This document shows, in pieces, positions 1 through 7,570 of a stretch of DNA of 64,000 nucleotides. The notes under the pieces are model-generated. The model saw nothing but the letters and a program-made list of their open reading frames with translations, was not told where the DNA came from and did not search any database. The stretch covers positions 248,001 through 312,000 of the forward strand of contig NZ_SPQL01000001.1 of the NCBI RefSeq assembly GCF_004570385.1. Direction: 5' to 3'. A program made the position numbers and the translations under genes. Source of the DNA: Blastococcus sp. CT_GayMR19 (GTDB lineage: Bacteria; Actinomycetota; Actinomycetes; Mycobacteriales; Geodermatophilaceae). Each line of letters opens with the position of its first letter. The first letter of the stretch is position 1.

Positions 1-772
1 CGACCGCGCCGGCCGCCGTCCCGCCCGCTCCCCCGGCACCGGGCATGGCTGCCACGTCCGCTCCCAGGTCCCGCGCGAGGACGGCGGCGTAGCGGGTCAG
101 CGCCGCGTCCAGGACGGCGACGTCCGCCGGTGACGCCCCCTTCTGCGGTCCGAACACCGCCGCGGCACCGGCGGGACCGGTGAGCGGGTTGTCCACGTCG
201 GAGGCGACGACCAGCTCGACGTCCCGGATGCGTGGATCGAGGCCGGAGACGTCCACGCGATCGAGACCGGCCAGGGCCGCGCCGCCGGGCGGGAGCTCCC
301 CGCCGTCCCCGTCGAGCAGCCGCACGCCGAGCGCCTGCAGCATGCCCGCGCCGCCGTCGGTCGTGGCGCTGCCGCCGATGCCGAGGACGATCCGCCGCGC
401 GCCGTCGTCCAGCGCGGCGCGCAGGAGCTCACCCACCCCGAAGGTGCCGGCGGTCAGCGGCGCGAGCTCGGACAGCTGGCCGAGGCCGGCGGCCGTGGCG
501 AGCTCGACCACCGCCGTGTCGCCGTCGCGCGCGACGACCGCGTCGACCGGGCGGCCGTCCGGCCCGGCGACGCGAGCCGGCAGCGGGACGTAGCCGGCGC
601 GCAGCGCGGCGGCTACGGTCCCCTCGCCGCCGTCCGCGATCGGGCGGAGGAGCAGCTCGGCATCCGGCAGCACCCGGGCGATCCCCTCGGAGATGGCGAC
701 CGCGACGTCCTCCGCGGCCAGGCTGCCCTTGAACGAATCGGGAGCGACGACGATGCGCACGGGGAGCAGCAT
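1..772 (-). CDS. glxK: Glycerate kinase, 3'-truncated by the window edge
   Basis: Glycerate 2-kinase family, phosphorylating D-glycerate with ATP in the cytoplasm. The reverse strand reads from an ATG at 772: MLLPVRIVVAPDSFKGSLAA, the standard N-terminus of this family. ADGGEGT and the GIGGSATTDGGAGML glycine-rich segment follow, then SDVDNPL and FGPQKGAS, all typical GlxK motifs. About 257 codons are present; family members have about 370-380, so the C-terminal third lies left of the window. The acyl-CoA dehydrogenase gene starts divergently 27 bp away, so both promoters must overlap this gap or the genes' 5' ends. Glycerate kinase fits the glyoxylate genes further right (aminotransferase at 18073, malate synthase at 24149), but it is not in their operon. 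Confidence 0.92.
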   Translation of the reverse strand, partial: MLLPVRIVVAPDSFKGSLAAEDVAVAISEGIARVLPDAELLLRPIADGGEGTVAAALRAGYVPLPARVAGPDGRPVDAVVARDGDTAVVELATAAGLGQLSELAPLTAGTFGVGELLRAALDDGARRIVLGIGGSATTDGGAGMLQALGVRLLDGDGGELPPGGAALAGLDRVDVSGLDPRIRDVELVVASDVDNPLTGPAGAAAVFGPQKGASPADVAVLDAALTRYAAVLARDLGADVAAMPGAGGAGGTAAGAV

Positions 773-799
773 GCTCCCCTTCGTCGTAGCGTCGCCGCC

Positions 800-1972
800 G
801 TGACCGACTTCTACGCCCTCGACGAGCTGCTGGCGCCCGAGGAGATCGAGATCCGGGACCGCGTGCGCGACTTCTGCGCGCGCGAGGTGACGCCGCGGAT
901 CAACGACTACTGGGAGCGCGCCGAGTTCCCGTTCGAACTGGTGCCGAAGATCGCCGCGCTCGGCATCTCCGGCGGCACCGTGCAGGGGTACGGCTCCCCC
1001 GGCATGAGCGCGGTGGCGGCCGGGCTGGTCGCCGCCGAGTGGGCGCGCGCCGACGGCAGCATCGGCACCTTCTACGGCGTGCACAGCTTCCTGGCGATGC
1101 AGTCGATCGCGATGCTCGGCTCGGAGGAGCAACGCGAACGCTGGCTGCCCGCGATGGCGCGGGTGGAGAAGATCGGCGCGTTCGGGCTCACCGAGCCGGC
1201 CCACGGCTCCGACGCCGTCGGCCTCGAGACTTCGGCCCGCCGCGACGGCGACGCCTACGTGCTCACGGGTGCGAAGAAGTGGATCGGCAACGGCTCGATC
1301 GCCGACTACGTGATCATCTGGGCCCGCGGTGAGGACGGCGCCGTCGGCGGCTACGTGGTCGAGAAAGGCACCCCCGGCTACGAGGCCACCGTCATGACCG
1401 GGAAGACGGCGCTGCGCGCCGTCTGGCAGGCCGAGATCACGCTGACCGACGTGCGGGTACCGGCGGAGAACAGGCTGGCGAACTGCCATTCCTTCAAGGA
1501 CGTCGCCGTCGTGCTCGACCGGACGCGCTACACGGTGGCGTGGCGGGCGCTGGGCCTCGCGACGGCGTCCTACGAGTTGGCGCTGGCGCACGCGCTGCGC
1601 CGCGAGCAGTTCGGCCAGCCGATCGCCGGGTTCCAGCTCGTGCAGGACAAGCTCGCGCGGATGCTCGCCGAGATCACCTCGATGCAGCTGATGTGCTGGC
1701 GCCTGTCGAAGCTGGCCGACGCCGGCCGCATGACCGCCGCCATGGCGTCGCTGGCGAAGATGAACCACGCGGCGAAGGCCCGGGCGATCGTGGCCGACGC
1801 CCGCGACATCCTCGGCGGCGACGGCATCCTGCTGGACAACCACGTCGCGCGGCATCACGCCGACATGGAGGCCATCTTCACCTTCGAGGGCACCGACTCC
1901 GTCCAGGCCCTGATCGTGGGCCGGGAGATCACCGGGCTGTCGGCGATCAGCGGCCGCAAGCCCGCTCGCTGA
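800..1972 (+). CDS. Acyl-CoA dehydrogenase, glutaryl-CoA dehydrogenase-like
   Basis: FAD-dependent acyl-CoA dehydrogenase of 390 aa, starting at GTG 800. The usual order of domains is present: an N-terminal helical domain, a middle beta domain with FGLTEPAHGSDA and GAKKWIGNG, then a C-terminal helical domain. FTFEGTDSVQALIVGREITG near the C-terminus carries the glutamate that is the catalytic base in the glutaryl-CoA dehydrogenase subgroup; FGQPIAGFQLVQ and DILGGDGIL are also typical of that subgroup. A decarboxylating glutaryl-CoA dehydrogenase is therefore the best guess. Closely related enzymes on other short acyl-CoAs cannot be excluded. It stands alone, converging on a small gene that ends 1 bp after its stop. 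Confidence 0.88.
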   Translation: MTDFYALDELLAPEEIEIRDRVRDFCAREVTPRINDYWERAEFPFELVPKIAALGISGGTVQGYGSPGMSAVAAGLVAAEWARADGSIGTFYGVHSFLAMQSIAMLGSEEQRERWLPAMARVEKIGAFGLTEPAHGSDAVGLETSARRDGDAYVLTGAKKWIGNGSIADYVIIWARGEDGAVGGYVVEKGTPGYEATVMTGKTALRAVWQAEITLTDVRVPAENRLANCHSFKDVAVVLDRTRYTVAWRALGLATASYELALAHALRREQFGQPIAGFQLVQDKLARMLAEITSMQLMCWRLSKLADAGRMTAAMASLAKMNHAAKARAIVADARDILGGDGILLDNHVARHHADMEAIFTFEGTDSVQALIVGREITGLSAISGRKPAR

Positions 1973-1973
1973 C

Positions 1974-2234
1974 TCAACTGGTGCGCGTCAGTGCCCTGCC
2001 GACGGCGGTCAGCCGTGCGCACTCGGGGCAGGCGGTGCGCCCGACACCGACCCGCGCCCACTGCTGCGAACCCCACACCTGGACGATCGCCCCGCAGACC
2101 GCCAGCTCGACCTCGCCGTCGAGCTCCGCCGGAAGGCGGTGCGCCTCGACGGCGTGCCACGGGGCGGGGTGCTCCGCCGGATGCCCCTTCGACCACCGAT
2201 CGGGGCGGGCGAACCCCACCGCATAGGTCTCCAT
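1974..2234 (-). CDS. Small hypothetical protein
   Basis: 86-aa protein read from an ATG at 2234 (METYAVGFARPDRW...). It has no membrane segment or signal peptide. Three cysteines are visible, one in LAVCGAIV and a CPEC pair near the C-terminus, so a single metal site or disulfide is possible. The start was chosen because the coding-like composition begins there; the open frame runs further upstream without any recognisable sequence. It converges on the acyl-CoA dehydrogenase with one base between the stops. I do not recognise the family. Confidence 0.6.
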   Translation of the reverse strand: METYAVGFARPDRWSKGHPAEHPAPWHAVEAHRLPAELDGEVELAVCGAIVQVWGSQQWARVGVGRTACPECARLTAVGRALTRTS

Positions 2235-2386
2235 GTCGGACGTGTGCCCCGCGTCACAGCCGGTCAATCGCCGATCAGGCGGATCCGCCCGATCCGGTAC
2301 CGCGCCGCAATCAGGGAAACTCCGGATGTCCCGACGGCGGAATGTCGCGTTACCGTCGGAGACCCACCGAGGAGGGAGCACGGGGC

Positions 2387-2692
2387 ATGGATCCGGTCAG
2401 CCTGCTGGTGGGTGGGGTCCTCCTGGCGGTCGGTTTCGCGGCCGGGCGGCTCGGTCGCCGGCGGCCGGCCCCTCCCCCGCCGGTGACTCCCCTCTGCGGC
2501 TGCGGCCACGCCCTGAGCCAGCACGACCGGGGGACGTCGACCTGCTACGCGGAGTTGCGCCGCGACACGTTCGACAAGCGGGGCCGCTGGTCCGGGCACT
2601 CCTGGGTGCCGTGCACCTGCCGTCAGTACGTGGGGCCGCGGCCGATCGACGAGGTGTTCGCGCCGCGACTCCTCCCGCCCGGCCTCGACTGA
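2387..2692 (+). CDS. Small membrane-anchored cysteine-rich protein
   Basis: 101-aa protein starting at ATG 2387, with a GGAGGGAG ribosome binding site about 8 nt upstream. Residues 3-22 form one N-terminal membrane helix (MDPVSLLVGGVLLAVGFAAG), followed by an RRRP linker and a soluble part with five cysteines and histidines: LCGCGHALSQHD, then a single Cys in TCYAEL, then a closing PCTC. That pattern suggests a zinc-binding ribbon on the cytoplasmic side. It looks like a conserved actinobacterial hypothetical of unknown role. The lipase gene starts 59 bp downstream in the same direction. Confidence 0.75.
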   Translation: MDPVSLLVGGVLLAVGFAAGRLGRRRPAPPPPVTPLCGCGHALSQHDRGTSTCYAELRRDTFDKRGRWSGHSWVPCTCRQYVGPRPIDEVFAPRLLPPGLD

Positions 2693-2751
2693 CCCTGGCC
2701 CGTGCTGGGCACACAGCAGGAAGCACGCCCGGCACCACCTTCGGAGGGCCC

Positions 2752-3543
2752 GTGACCGTTCGCCCCGACCCCCGGCCCGCGCGCCGCCGGGCCGCCCTCC
2801 TGGCCGCGACCGAACCGGTCCGCACGATGGTCAGTGCCGGCGCCCTGGCCGCGAGCCTTCCGCTGCTCCGCGCGGCACCGCGTGGGGAGCCGCATCCGGT
2901 GCTCGTCCTCCCGGGGCTGATGGCCTCGGACCTGTCGACGAAGACCCTGCGCGGGTGGCTGGGGCGGCTCGGCTATCCCGTCGTCGGCTGGGCGCTGGGC
3001 CGCAACCGGGGCACGACCAGAGAGGTCACGACCGAGCTGCCGGCCCTCATCGCCCGGCTGGCCGCCGAGCACGGCGCGCCGGTGAGCATTGTCGGCTGGA
3101 GCCTCGGCGGGATCTTCGCGCGCCGGCTGGCGCGGCGGACTCCCCGTCAGGTCCGTCAGGTGATCTCGCTCGGCTCCCCGTTCGCCTCGTCCGGAGGCCA
3201 CCCCGACGGCGGCCCCGCGAGCCGCGTCTACCGGCGCTACTCCCCGCTGCATGCGGTCGACAGCACCCCGAGCCCCGGCGGTTCGCTCGCCCGCCCACTG
3301 CCGGTGCCGAGCACGGCGGTCTACTCACGGTGGGACGGCGTCGTCGACTGGCGGGCCTGCCGCCAGCAGCCGGGGCCGCGCAGCGAGAACGTCGCGGTGC
3401 GCAGCAGCCATCTGGGCATGGGGCACGACCCCGCCGTCCTCTGGGTCGTGGCCGACCGGCTGGCCCAGCCGCCGGACGCCTGGCGCCCGTTCGAACGCCC
3501 CACCCGCTTCGGCCTCGGCGCCCTCTTCCCCGCCGAGGATTGA
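2752..3543 (+). CDS. Alpha/beta hydrolase (lipase/esterase family)
   Basis: 263-aa alpha/beta hydrolase from GTG 2752, with GGAGGGCCC just upstream. The nucleophile elbow is GWSLGG (Ser), preceded by VLVLPGLMASD, which supplies the oxyanion loop. The candidate acid is in YSRWDGVVDW and the catalytic His in SSHLGMGHDP, so the triad appears complete. There is no clear signal peptide, although a weakly hydrophobic patch lies near residues 22-40. The substrate is unknown; the family includes PGAP1-like lipases and esterases. The same C-terminal sequence (ENVAVRS ... ERPTR...GALFPAED) recurs as a decayed fragment at 7010-7077. Confidence 0.82.
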   Translation: MTVRPDPRPARRRAALLAATEPVRTMVSAGALAASLPLLRAAPRGEPHPVLVLPGLMASDLSTKTLRGWLGRLGYPVVGWALGRNRGTTREVTTELPALIARLAAEHGAPVSIVGWSLGGIFARRLARRTPRQVRQVISLGSPFASSGGHPDGGPASRVYRRYSPLHAVDSTPSPGGSLARPLPVPSTAVYSRWDGVVDWRACRQQPGPRSENVAVRSSHLGMGHDPAVLWVVADRLAQPPDAWRPFERPTRFGLGALFPAED

Positions 3544-3612
3544 GTGCCCGGCCAACCGACGGGGACGTCGCCAGGGAGTCGCGCCGGGCCGGCCGGCCGT
3601 AGCGTTCCCCGG

Positions 3613-4692
3613 GTGACGGCCGAGCGGTCGGACGGCATTCCGGATCAGCGCACGCCACAGGCCGACGTTGCGGCGCTGATCCCGATGGTGCGCCGGATCG
3701 TCGCCGCACGGGTGCAGGACGGCCCGACCGCCGACGACCTCGTGCAGGAGACGCTCGTCCGGGTCCTCGCCGCCGCCCCGCGCGTGGAGCCCGGGATGCT
3801 GGAGTCGTACGCGATCGTCACGGCGCGGAACGTCGTCGCGTCGCTGTGGCGGGAGCGCGACCGGCACCGGCGCAACCAGCACCGCGTCGTCGACCTGCTG
3901 CCGGAGCAGACCCATGACGACGGCCTGGTGGCGCAGGAGGAGCAGAACGCAGTCGTGCAGGCCCTGGCCCGCCTCTCGGAGCGGGAACGCGACACCCTCC
4001 TCGCCCACGAGGTCTCCGGTCAGGACACCCGCTCGCTCGCCGGCGAGATCGGCTCCACCGCGGGCGCCGTCGCCGCGCAGCTGAACCGCACCCGCGCGCG
4101 ACTGCGGGTCGAGTACCTGCTGGCCCTCGACCAGGCGGAGCCGCCCACCGAGCGGTGTCGCCCGGTGCTGCTCGCCCTCTCCAGCGGGGACCGGCGCCGG
4201 CAGCGAGAGGTCGACGCCGCCCGCCACCTGCTCGAGTGCGACCTCTGCGCCCGGCTCAGCGAGCCGCTCATGGAACGCGGCCAGGCCCGCGACGACGAGA
4301 TCCGCATCCCCATCCACGTCGACGCCGACATCGTCGCGGCCCGTCAGGCCGCGCGCGAGCTCGCGTCGCGGCTGGGGTTCTCCAAGACCGACCTGACCCT
4401 GATCGCCACGGCGGTGTCCGAGGTGGCGCGCAACATCGTGCGCTTCGCCGGTCTGGGCGAGATCGTCGTCGAACTGCTCGACCAGCCGCGCCGGGGCGTG
4501 CGGGTCGTGGCGATGGACACCGGACCGGGCATCGCCGATGTGGAGCAGGCGCTCGCCGATGGATACAGCACGTACCAGGGCCTGGGGCTGGGACTACCCG
4601 GAGCTCGCCGTTTGATGGACGAGTTCGCCATCATGACCGAGATCGGTCGCGGCACGACCGTGACCATGACGAAATGGCGGGAAGAGCGATGA
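3613..4692 (+). CDS. ECF sigma factor - zinc motif - RsbT-type kinase fusion
   Basis: 359-aa protein starting at GTG 3613. Residues 20-90 are sigma region 2 (TADDLVQETLVRVL) and 115-170 are region 4 (LSERERDTLLAHE, then the HTH). Residues 181-215 contain Cys182 and H205-X3-C209-X2-C212, the HX3CX2C pattern of zinc-binding anti-sigma domains. Residues 233-359 are a GHKL ATPase with an N-box at about 266-280 (SEVARNIVRFAG), a G1 box DTGPGI and a G2 box GLGLGLPGARRLMDEF. These match RsbT (stressosome switch kinase) rather than RsbW. One polypeptide thus joins promoter recognition, a possible redox/zinc sensor and the kinase that normally phosphorylates RsbR/RsbS. The next gene overlaps by ATGA, and RsbR-, RsbS- and RsbU(N)-like genes follow. 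Expected role (inference): the kinase domain docks on the stressosome and its release frees the sigma part. No separate anti-sigma gene is present. Confidence 0.88.
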   Translation: MTAERSDGIPDQRTPQADVAALIPMVRRIVAARVQDGPTADDLVQETLVRVLAAAPRVEPGMLESYAIVTARNVVASLWRERDRHRRNQHRVVDLLPEQTHDDGLVAQEEQNAVVQALARLSERERDTLLAHEVSGQDTRSLAGEIGSTAGAVAAQLNRTRARLRVEYLLALDQAEPPTERCRPVLLALSSGDRRRQREVDAARHLLECDLCARLSEPLMERGQARDDEIRIPIHVDADIVAARQAARELASRLGFSKTDLTLIATAVSEVARNIVRFAGLGEIVVELLDQPRRGVRVVAMDTGPGIADVEQALADGYSTYQGLGLGLPGARRLMDEFAIMTEIGRGTTVTMTKWREER

Positions 4693-5594
4693 CTCGGAGC
4701 ACGGACGCGAACATCACCTCCGCGGACGTCGGGGCGATGCGCCGCGCGGACGAGGACGAGCTCCTCCCCCAGCTCGTGGCCCATCTGCGCGAGCACCGGA
4801 CGACGCTGCGCCAGGACTGGGCGAGTCGCATCCAGGAGTCCGGCCTCCTCCTCGCCATGACGTCTCAGGAGATGGCCGCGGAGACCACCTCGGTCTACGA
4901 CAACTACGTCGAGGTCCTCGAGACCGGGAGCGTGGAGGCCCTGCAGCGGTACGCGCGCGACCTGTCGGAGCGGATCATCCCGCGCGGGGTGGAGACCCAC
5001 GAGGTCGTCGGGATCGTGCTGCTCCTGCGCGACGTCCTCGCGCGTTTCCTGTTCGACAAGTACCAGCGTGACTTCGGGCTGCTCAACCGCGTGCTCGACG
5101 CCTACGAGCCGGCCGCCAACCGCATCGCCAACACCGTCGCGGTCAGCTTCGTCGAGGAGCGCGAGCGGGTCATCCGGCAGCAGCAGGACTCCATCCGCGA
5201 GCTCTCCACGCCGGTGCTGCCCGTCCGCGAGCGGCTGCTCATCCTCCCGATCATCGGCGTCCTGGACAGCGAGCGGGCCCGCCAGCTCACCGAGCAGCTG
5301 CTCACCGGCATCCGGACCCACCGGGCGAAGGTCGTCGTCATCGACATCACCGGTGTGCCCGACGTCGACGAGGCCGTGGCCAACCACCTGGTGCAGACCG
5401 TCGACGCCAGCCGCCTCATGGGCGCCAGCGTGATCATCACGGGGCTGTCGCCGCTCATCGCCCAGACACTCGTGACGATCGGGGTCGACCTGAGCAAGAT
5501 GGACACCATCGGCGACCTCCAGGGCGGTCTGGAGGAGGCCGAGCGCCTGCTCGGCTACACCGTCGGCCGGGAAAGCAGCCCCGCCAGCCCATGA
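4689..5594 (+). CDS. RsbR-type stressosome protein (N-terminal sensor plus STAS)
   Basis: 301-aa protein whose ATG overlaps the preceding TGA. Residues about 20-165 are an all-helical RsbR-type N-terminal sensor domain (LREHRTTLRQDWASRI ... YARDLSERIIPRGVETHEV). A linker helix and RELSTPVLPV lead into the STAS domain at about 175-290. Two threonines sit where RsbR is phosphorylated by RsbT: T221 in DITGVPDVD and T251 in IITGLSP. It should form the stressosome scaffold with the RsbS-like protein encoded next and be a substrate of the RsbT domain of the upstream fusion. No haem, PAS or LOV ligand motif is visible in the sensor domain, so its signal is unknown. Confidence 0.9.
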   Translation: MTRSTDANITSADVGAMRRADEDELLPQLVAHLREHRTTLRQDWASRIQESGLLLAMTSQEMAAETTSVYDNYVEVLETGSVEALQRYARDLSERIIPRGVETHEVVGIVLLLRDVLARFLFDKYQRDFGLLNRVLDAYEPAANRIANTVAVSFVEERERVIRQQQDSIRELSTPVLPVRERLLILPIIGVLDSERARQLTEQLLTGIRTHRAKVVVIDITGVPDVDEAVANHLVQTVDASRLMGASVIITGLSPLIAQTLVTIGVDLSKMDTIGDLQGGLEEAERLLGYTVGRESSPASP

Positions 5595-6013
5595 CCACCG
5601 GCCCGAAGCTGGTCTCGATCCTGCGGCAGGGCTCCTACCTGATCGCATCGATCCACACCGCCCTGGACGACACCCAGATGGTGCGGTTCCAGGAGGACCT
5701 GGTCGAGCAGATCGGCCGGTACCGGTCCCGCGGCGTGATCATCGACGTCGCGGCCCTCGACGTCCTGGACTCGTTCGGCGCGCGCACGCTGCGCACCATC
5801 GCCGAGATGGCCCGGCTGCGCGGGGCGGTGACGGTCATCGTCGGGATCCAGCCGGACGTCGCGTTCGCCATGGTGTCACTCGGCATGGCCACCGGCAGCG
5901 TCGTCACGCTGCTCGACCTCGAGGAGGGGCTGGCGTTCCTCGACAGCCGGACGCAGCGGAACGCGACGTCGGGCCGGCCGGCACTGCGGACGCTGTCCCG
6001 AGGGGCCCCGTGA
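5591..6013 (+). CDS. RsbS-type single STAS-domain protein
   Basis: 140-aa protein starting at an ATG that overlaps the RsbR-like stop. It is a single STAS domain: VSILRQGSYLIASIHTALDD, then VIIDVAALDVLDSFGART with Ser61 at the RsbS phosphoacceptor position, then VGIQPDVAFAMVSLG. In Bacillus, RsbS is the minimal stressosome core protein that sequesters RsbT until phosphorylated. The residues needed for that are present here. The C-terminal 20 residues (SRTQRNATSGRPALR) are basic and unlike RsbS. The gene is translationally coupled to both neighbours. Confidence 0.9.
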   Translation: MTTGPKLVSILRQGSYLIASIHTALDDTQMVRFQEDLVEQIGRYRSRGVIIDVAALDVLDSFGARTLRTIAEMARLRGAVTVIVGIQPDVAFAMVSLGMATGSVVTLLDLEEGLAFLDSRTQRNATSGRPALRTLSRGAP

Positions 6014-6408
6014 TGGACGAGCTGGACGTCCTCACCAAGGACTACCGGGTCGCGTTCCTCCACTACCTGCCGCGCCGGGAGGAGGCCGCACTCCATCGCG
6101 CGTACGAGCTGGGCCGTTCTGCCGTGGCCGAGGGGCTCAGCATCCTGGAGCTGGCCCGGGTCCATCACGAGATCTTCCTCGAGGTCCTCCGGGAGACGCC
6201 CCCCGCGGAGCTGCCCGAGGTCGCGACGGCCGCCTCCGAGTTCCTCCTGGAGGTGCTGGCGACCTTCGACATGGCCCAGCGGGCCTTCCTCGAGGGACAT
6301 GCGGCCGCCCGGGACGACCAGGGCCCCCGACCGGGGAGCGGGATCAGGGCTCCCCGGCCGGAGGCTCGGGACGGCGCAGCTCGGGGTTCTGCGCCGGGTC
6401 TCGCTTAG
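6010..6408 (+). CDS. RsbU N-terminal (RsbT-binding) domain protein without phosphatase
   Basis: 132-aa helical protein. The start is GTG 6010 (GTGA overlap with the previous stop) or the next codon, ATG 6013. Residues 5-95 (LTKDYRVAFLHYLPRREEA ... GLSILELARVHHEIFLEVL ... FDMAQRAFLEG) match the pattern of the RsbU N-terminal domain, which binds RsbT. A PP2C phosphatase domain, which RsbU normally carries, is absent, and the last 30 residues are disordered and Arg/Pro-rich. It therefore probably acts as a docking partner or competitor for the fused kinase rather than as an enzyme. Its stop overlaps the stop of the convergent gene on the other strand. Confidence 0.78.
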   Translation: MMDELDVLTKDYRVAFLHYLPRREEAALHRAYELGRSAVAEGLSILELARVHHEIFLEVLRETPPAELPEVATAASEFLLEVLATFDMAQRAFLEGHAAARDDQGPRPGSGIRAPRPEARDGAARGSAPGLA

Positions 6409-6719
6409 TTGTTCTCGATCCGGACCGGGCCGGTGGCGCTCTCACAGACCGTGCGCGAACGGCCGGTGCGGTCGACGGCGATCGCCTGCCCGAGCACCCC
6501 CGCCGCCACAGGGCCGACGTCGACGAGGTCGCAGGCGTTGAGTGCAGCCGCGACTGCGGCGTTGAGGTCGACGGCGTCCTCGATGGTGATGTCGCCGACG
6601 ACCACGTTCACCAGGCCGTCCGCGATCACCGGCTGCGCGCTGGCCGGTGTGGCGAAGCCCGTGGCGAGAACGGTTCCTGCGAATACGGTGGCGATCGACT
6701 TCTTGGCGATGCTGGTCAT
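6405..6719 (-). CDS. Small secreted protein
   Basis: 104-aa protein from an ATG at 6719. A Sec signal peptide covers residues 1-28 (KKSIATVFAGTVLATGFATP, ASA then QP as the likely cleavage site). The mature part of about 76 residues begins VIADGLVNVVVGDITIEDAV and has two cysteines (ACDLVD and RTVCES) that could form a disulfide. It resembles small exported actinobacterial proteins of unknown role. Its TAA stop overlaps the stop of the RsbU-like gene, so the stress module and this gene converge with no terminator between them. Confidence 0.8.
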   Translation of the reverse strand: MTSIAKKSIATVFAGTVLATGFATPASAQPVIADGLVNVVVGDITIEDAVDLNAAVAAALNACDLVDVGPVAAGVLGQAIAVDRTGRSRTVCESATGPVRIENN

Positions 6720-7009
6720 GACTGGTGCCCTTCGTGTGAGTTCTGCTGCCGATTCCCGGAGGCGTTCTCGCCGTGCCGGGCCGTGCACGCATGAAGACCC
6801 CTCGAGGGCGCGGCCATGACGACGGCTGCTGCGCACCCGTCCCCCGCTCGGGCCGAACCGCTGACCTGCGGGGACAGCCCACCGGAGCCGCTCGTGCATC
6901 GCGCGAGAAATCCCGCGGAGCCGCGTCATGGAACGCGGGCCGCAGCGTCCCGCCATCGCCGGATGGCCGGCCTCAGGCCGGTGGGGCCACGCAGCCAGTA
7001 CCAAGCCGC

Positions 7010-7077
7010 CAGAACGTCGCGGTGCGCAGCCACTCGAACGTCCGACCCGCCTCGGCGCGCTCTTCCCCGCCGAGGAC
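7010..7077 (+). pseudogene. Decayed C-terminal fragment of the lipase at 2752
   Basis: Read in two frames, this stretch encodes QNVAVRS and then LERPTRLGALFPAED. These match the C-terminus of the lipase gene (ENVAVRSSH and FERPTRFGLGALFPAED at about 3388-3541) with the intervening coding sequence of about 90 bp missing. The DNA matches closely (gaacgtcgcggtgcgcagc in both). It has no start or context of its own. The region 6720-7094 otherwise shows no gene. Confidence 0.75.
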
Positions 7078-7094
7078 TGGACGGCCGGCTGCGC

Positions 7095-7550
7095 TCAGAC
7101 CTCGTCGGCGACGCGGGTCAGGGCCCGCACGAGCCCGGCCACCCGATCGGACCCGAGCGCGGTCGCCACCGCCGACTCGTGGGCACGAACCAGCGCCTCG
7201 AGCCGCGTCAAGCGGTCCCGCCCTCGCTCCGACAGGTGGACGACGACCTTGCGACCGTCCTCGGGATCGGGCAGCCGGTAGGCCAGCGCGGCGTCGACGG
7301 CGCCGTCGACCAGGCGTGTCAGCGTGGGCCCGGGCAGGTGCAGCGCGGCCACCAGCTCGCCCATCGAGCGGCCTCGCGCCCCGCCGAGCGAGCGCAGCAG
7401 GCGGTAGCCCTCGAGCGTGGCGTCGTCCTCGGCCAGGACGGTCGCGAGCCCGCGCGCGAGCCGACGCTGCGTCACGGTCAGCAGTTCGACCAGATCGTCC
7501 GACACCCGACCGGGCGACGATCCGGCCTCGGCTTCGCTCGCGGGAGCCAT
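7095..7550 (-). CDS. MarR-family transcriptional regulator
   Basis: 151-aa MarR-type winged-helix protein from an ATG at 7550. The wHTH spans about 20-110 (LLTVTQRRLARGLATVL, GRSMGELVAALHLPGPTLTRLVDGAV, then the wing DPEDGRKVVVHLSERGRDRL). It is divergent from the AmiC-like gene with 20 bp between the start codons. Its place next to an amide sensor, permease and acetamidase parallels the mycobacterial acetamidase locus, where a MarR-like regulator represses the operon. The perfect palindrome at 8622-8635, upstream of the permease, is a candidate operator. Inducer inferred to be a short-chain amide. Confidence 0.85.
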   Translation of the reverse strand: MAPASEAEAGSSPGRVSDDLVELLTVTQRRLARGLATVLAEDDATLEGYRLLRSLGGARGRSMGELVAALHLPGPTLTRLVDGAVDAALAYRLPDPEDGRKVVVHLSERGRDRLTRLEALVRAHESAVATALGSDRVAGLVRALTRVADEV

Positions 7551-7570
7551 GGCCGCACCATACTCAGCGG

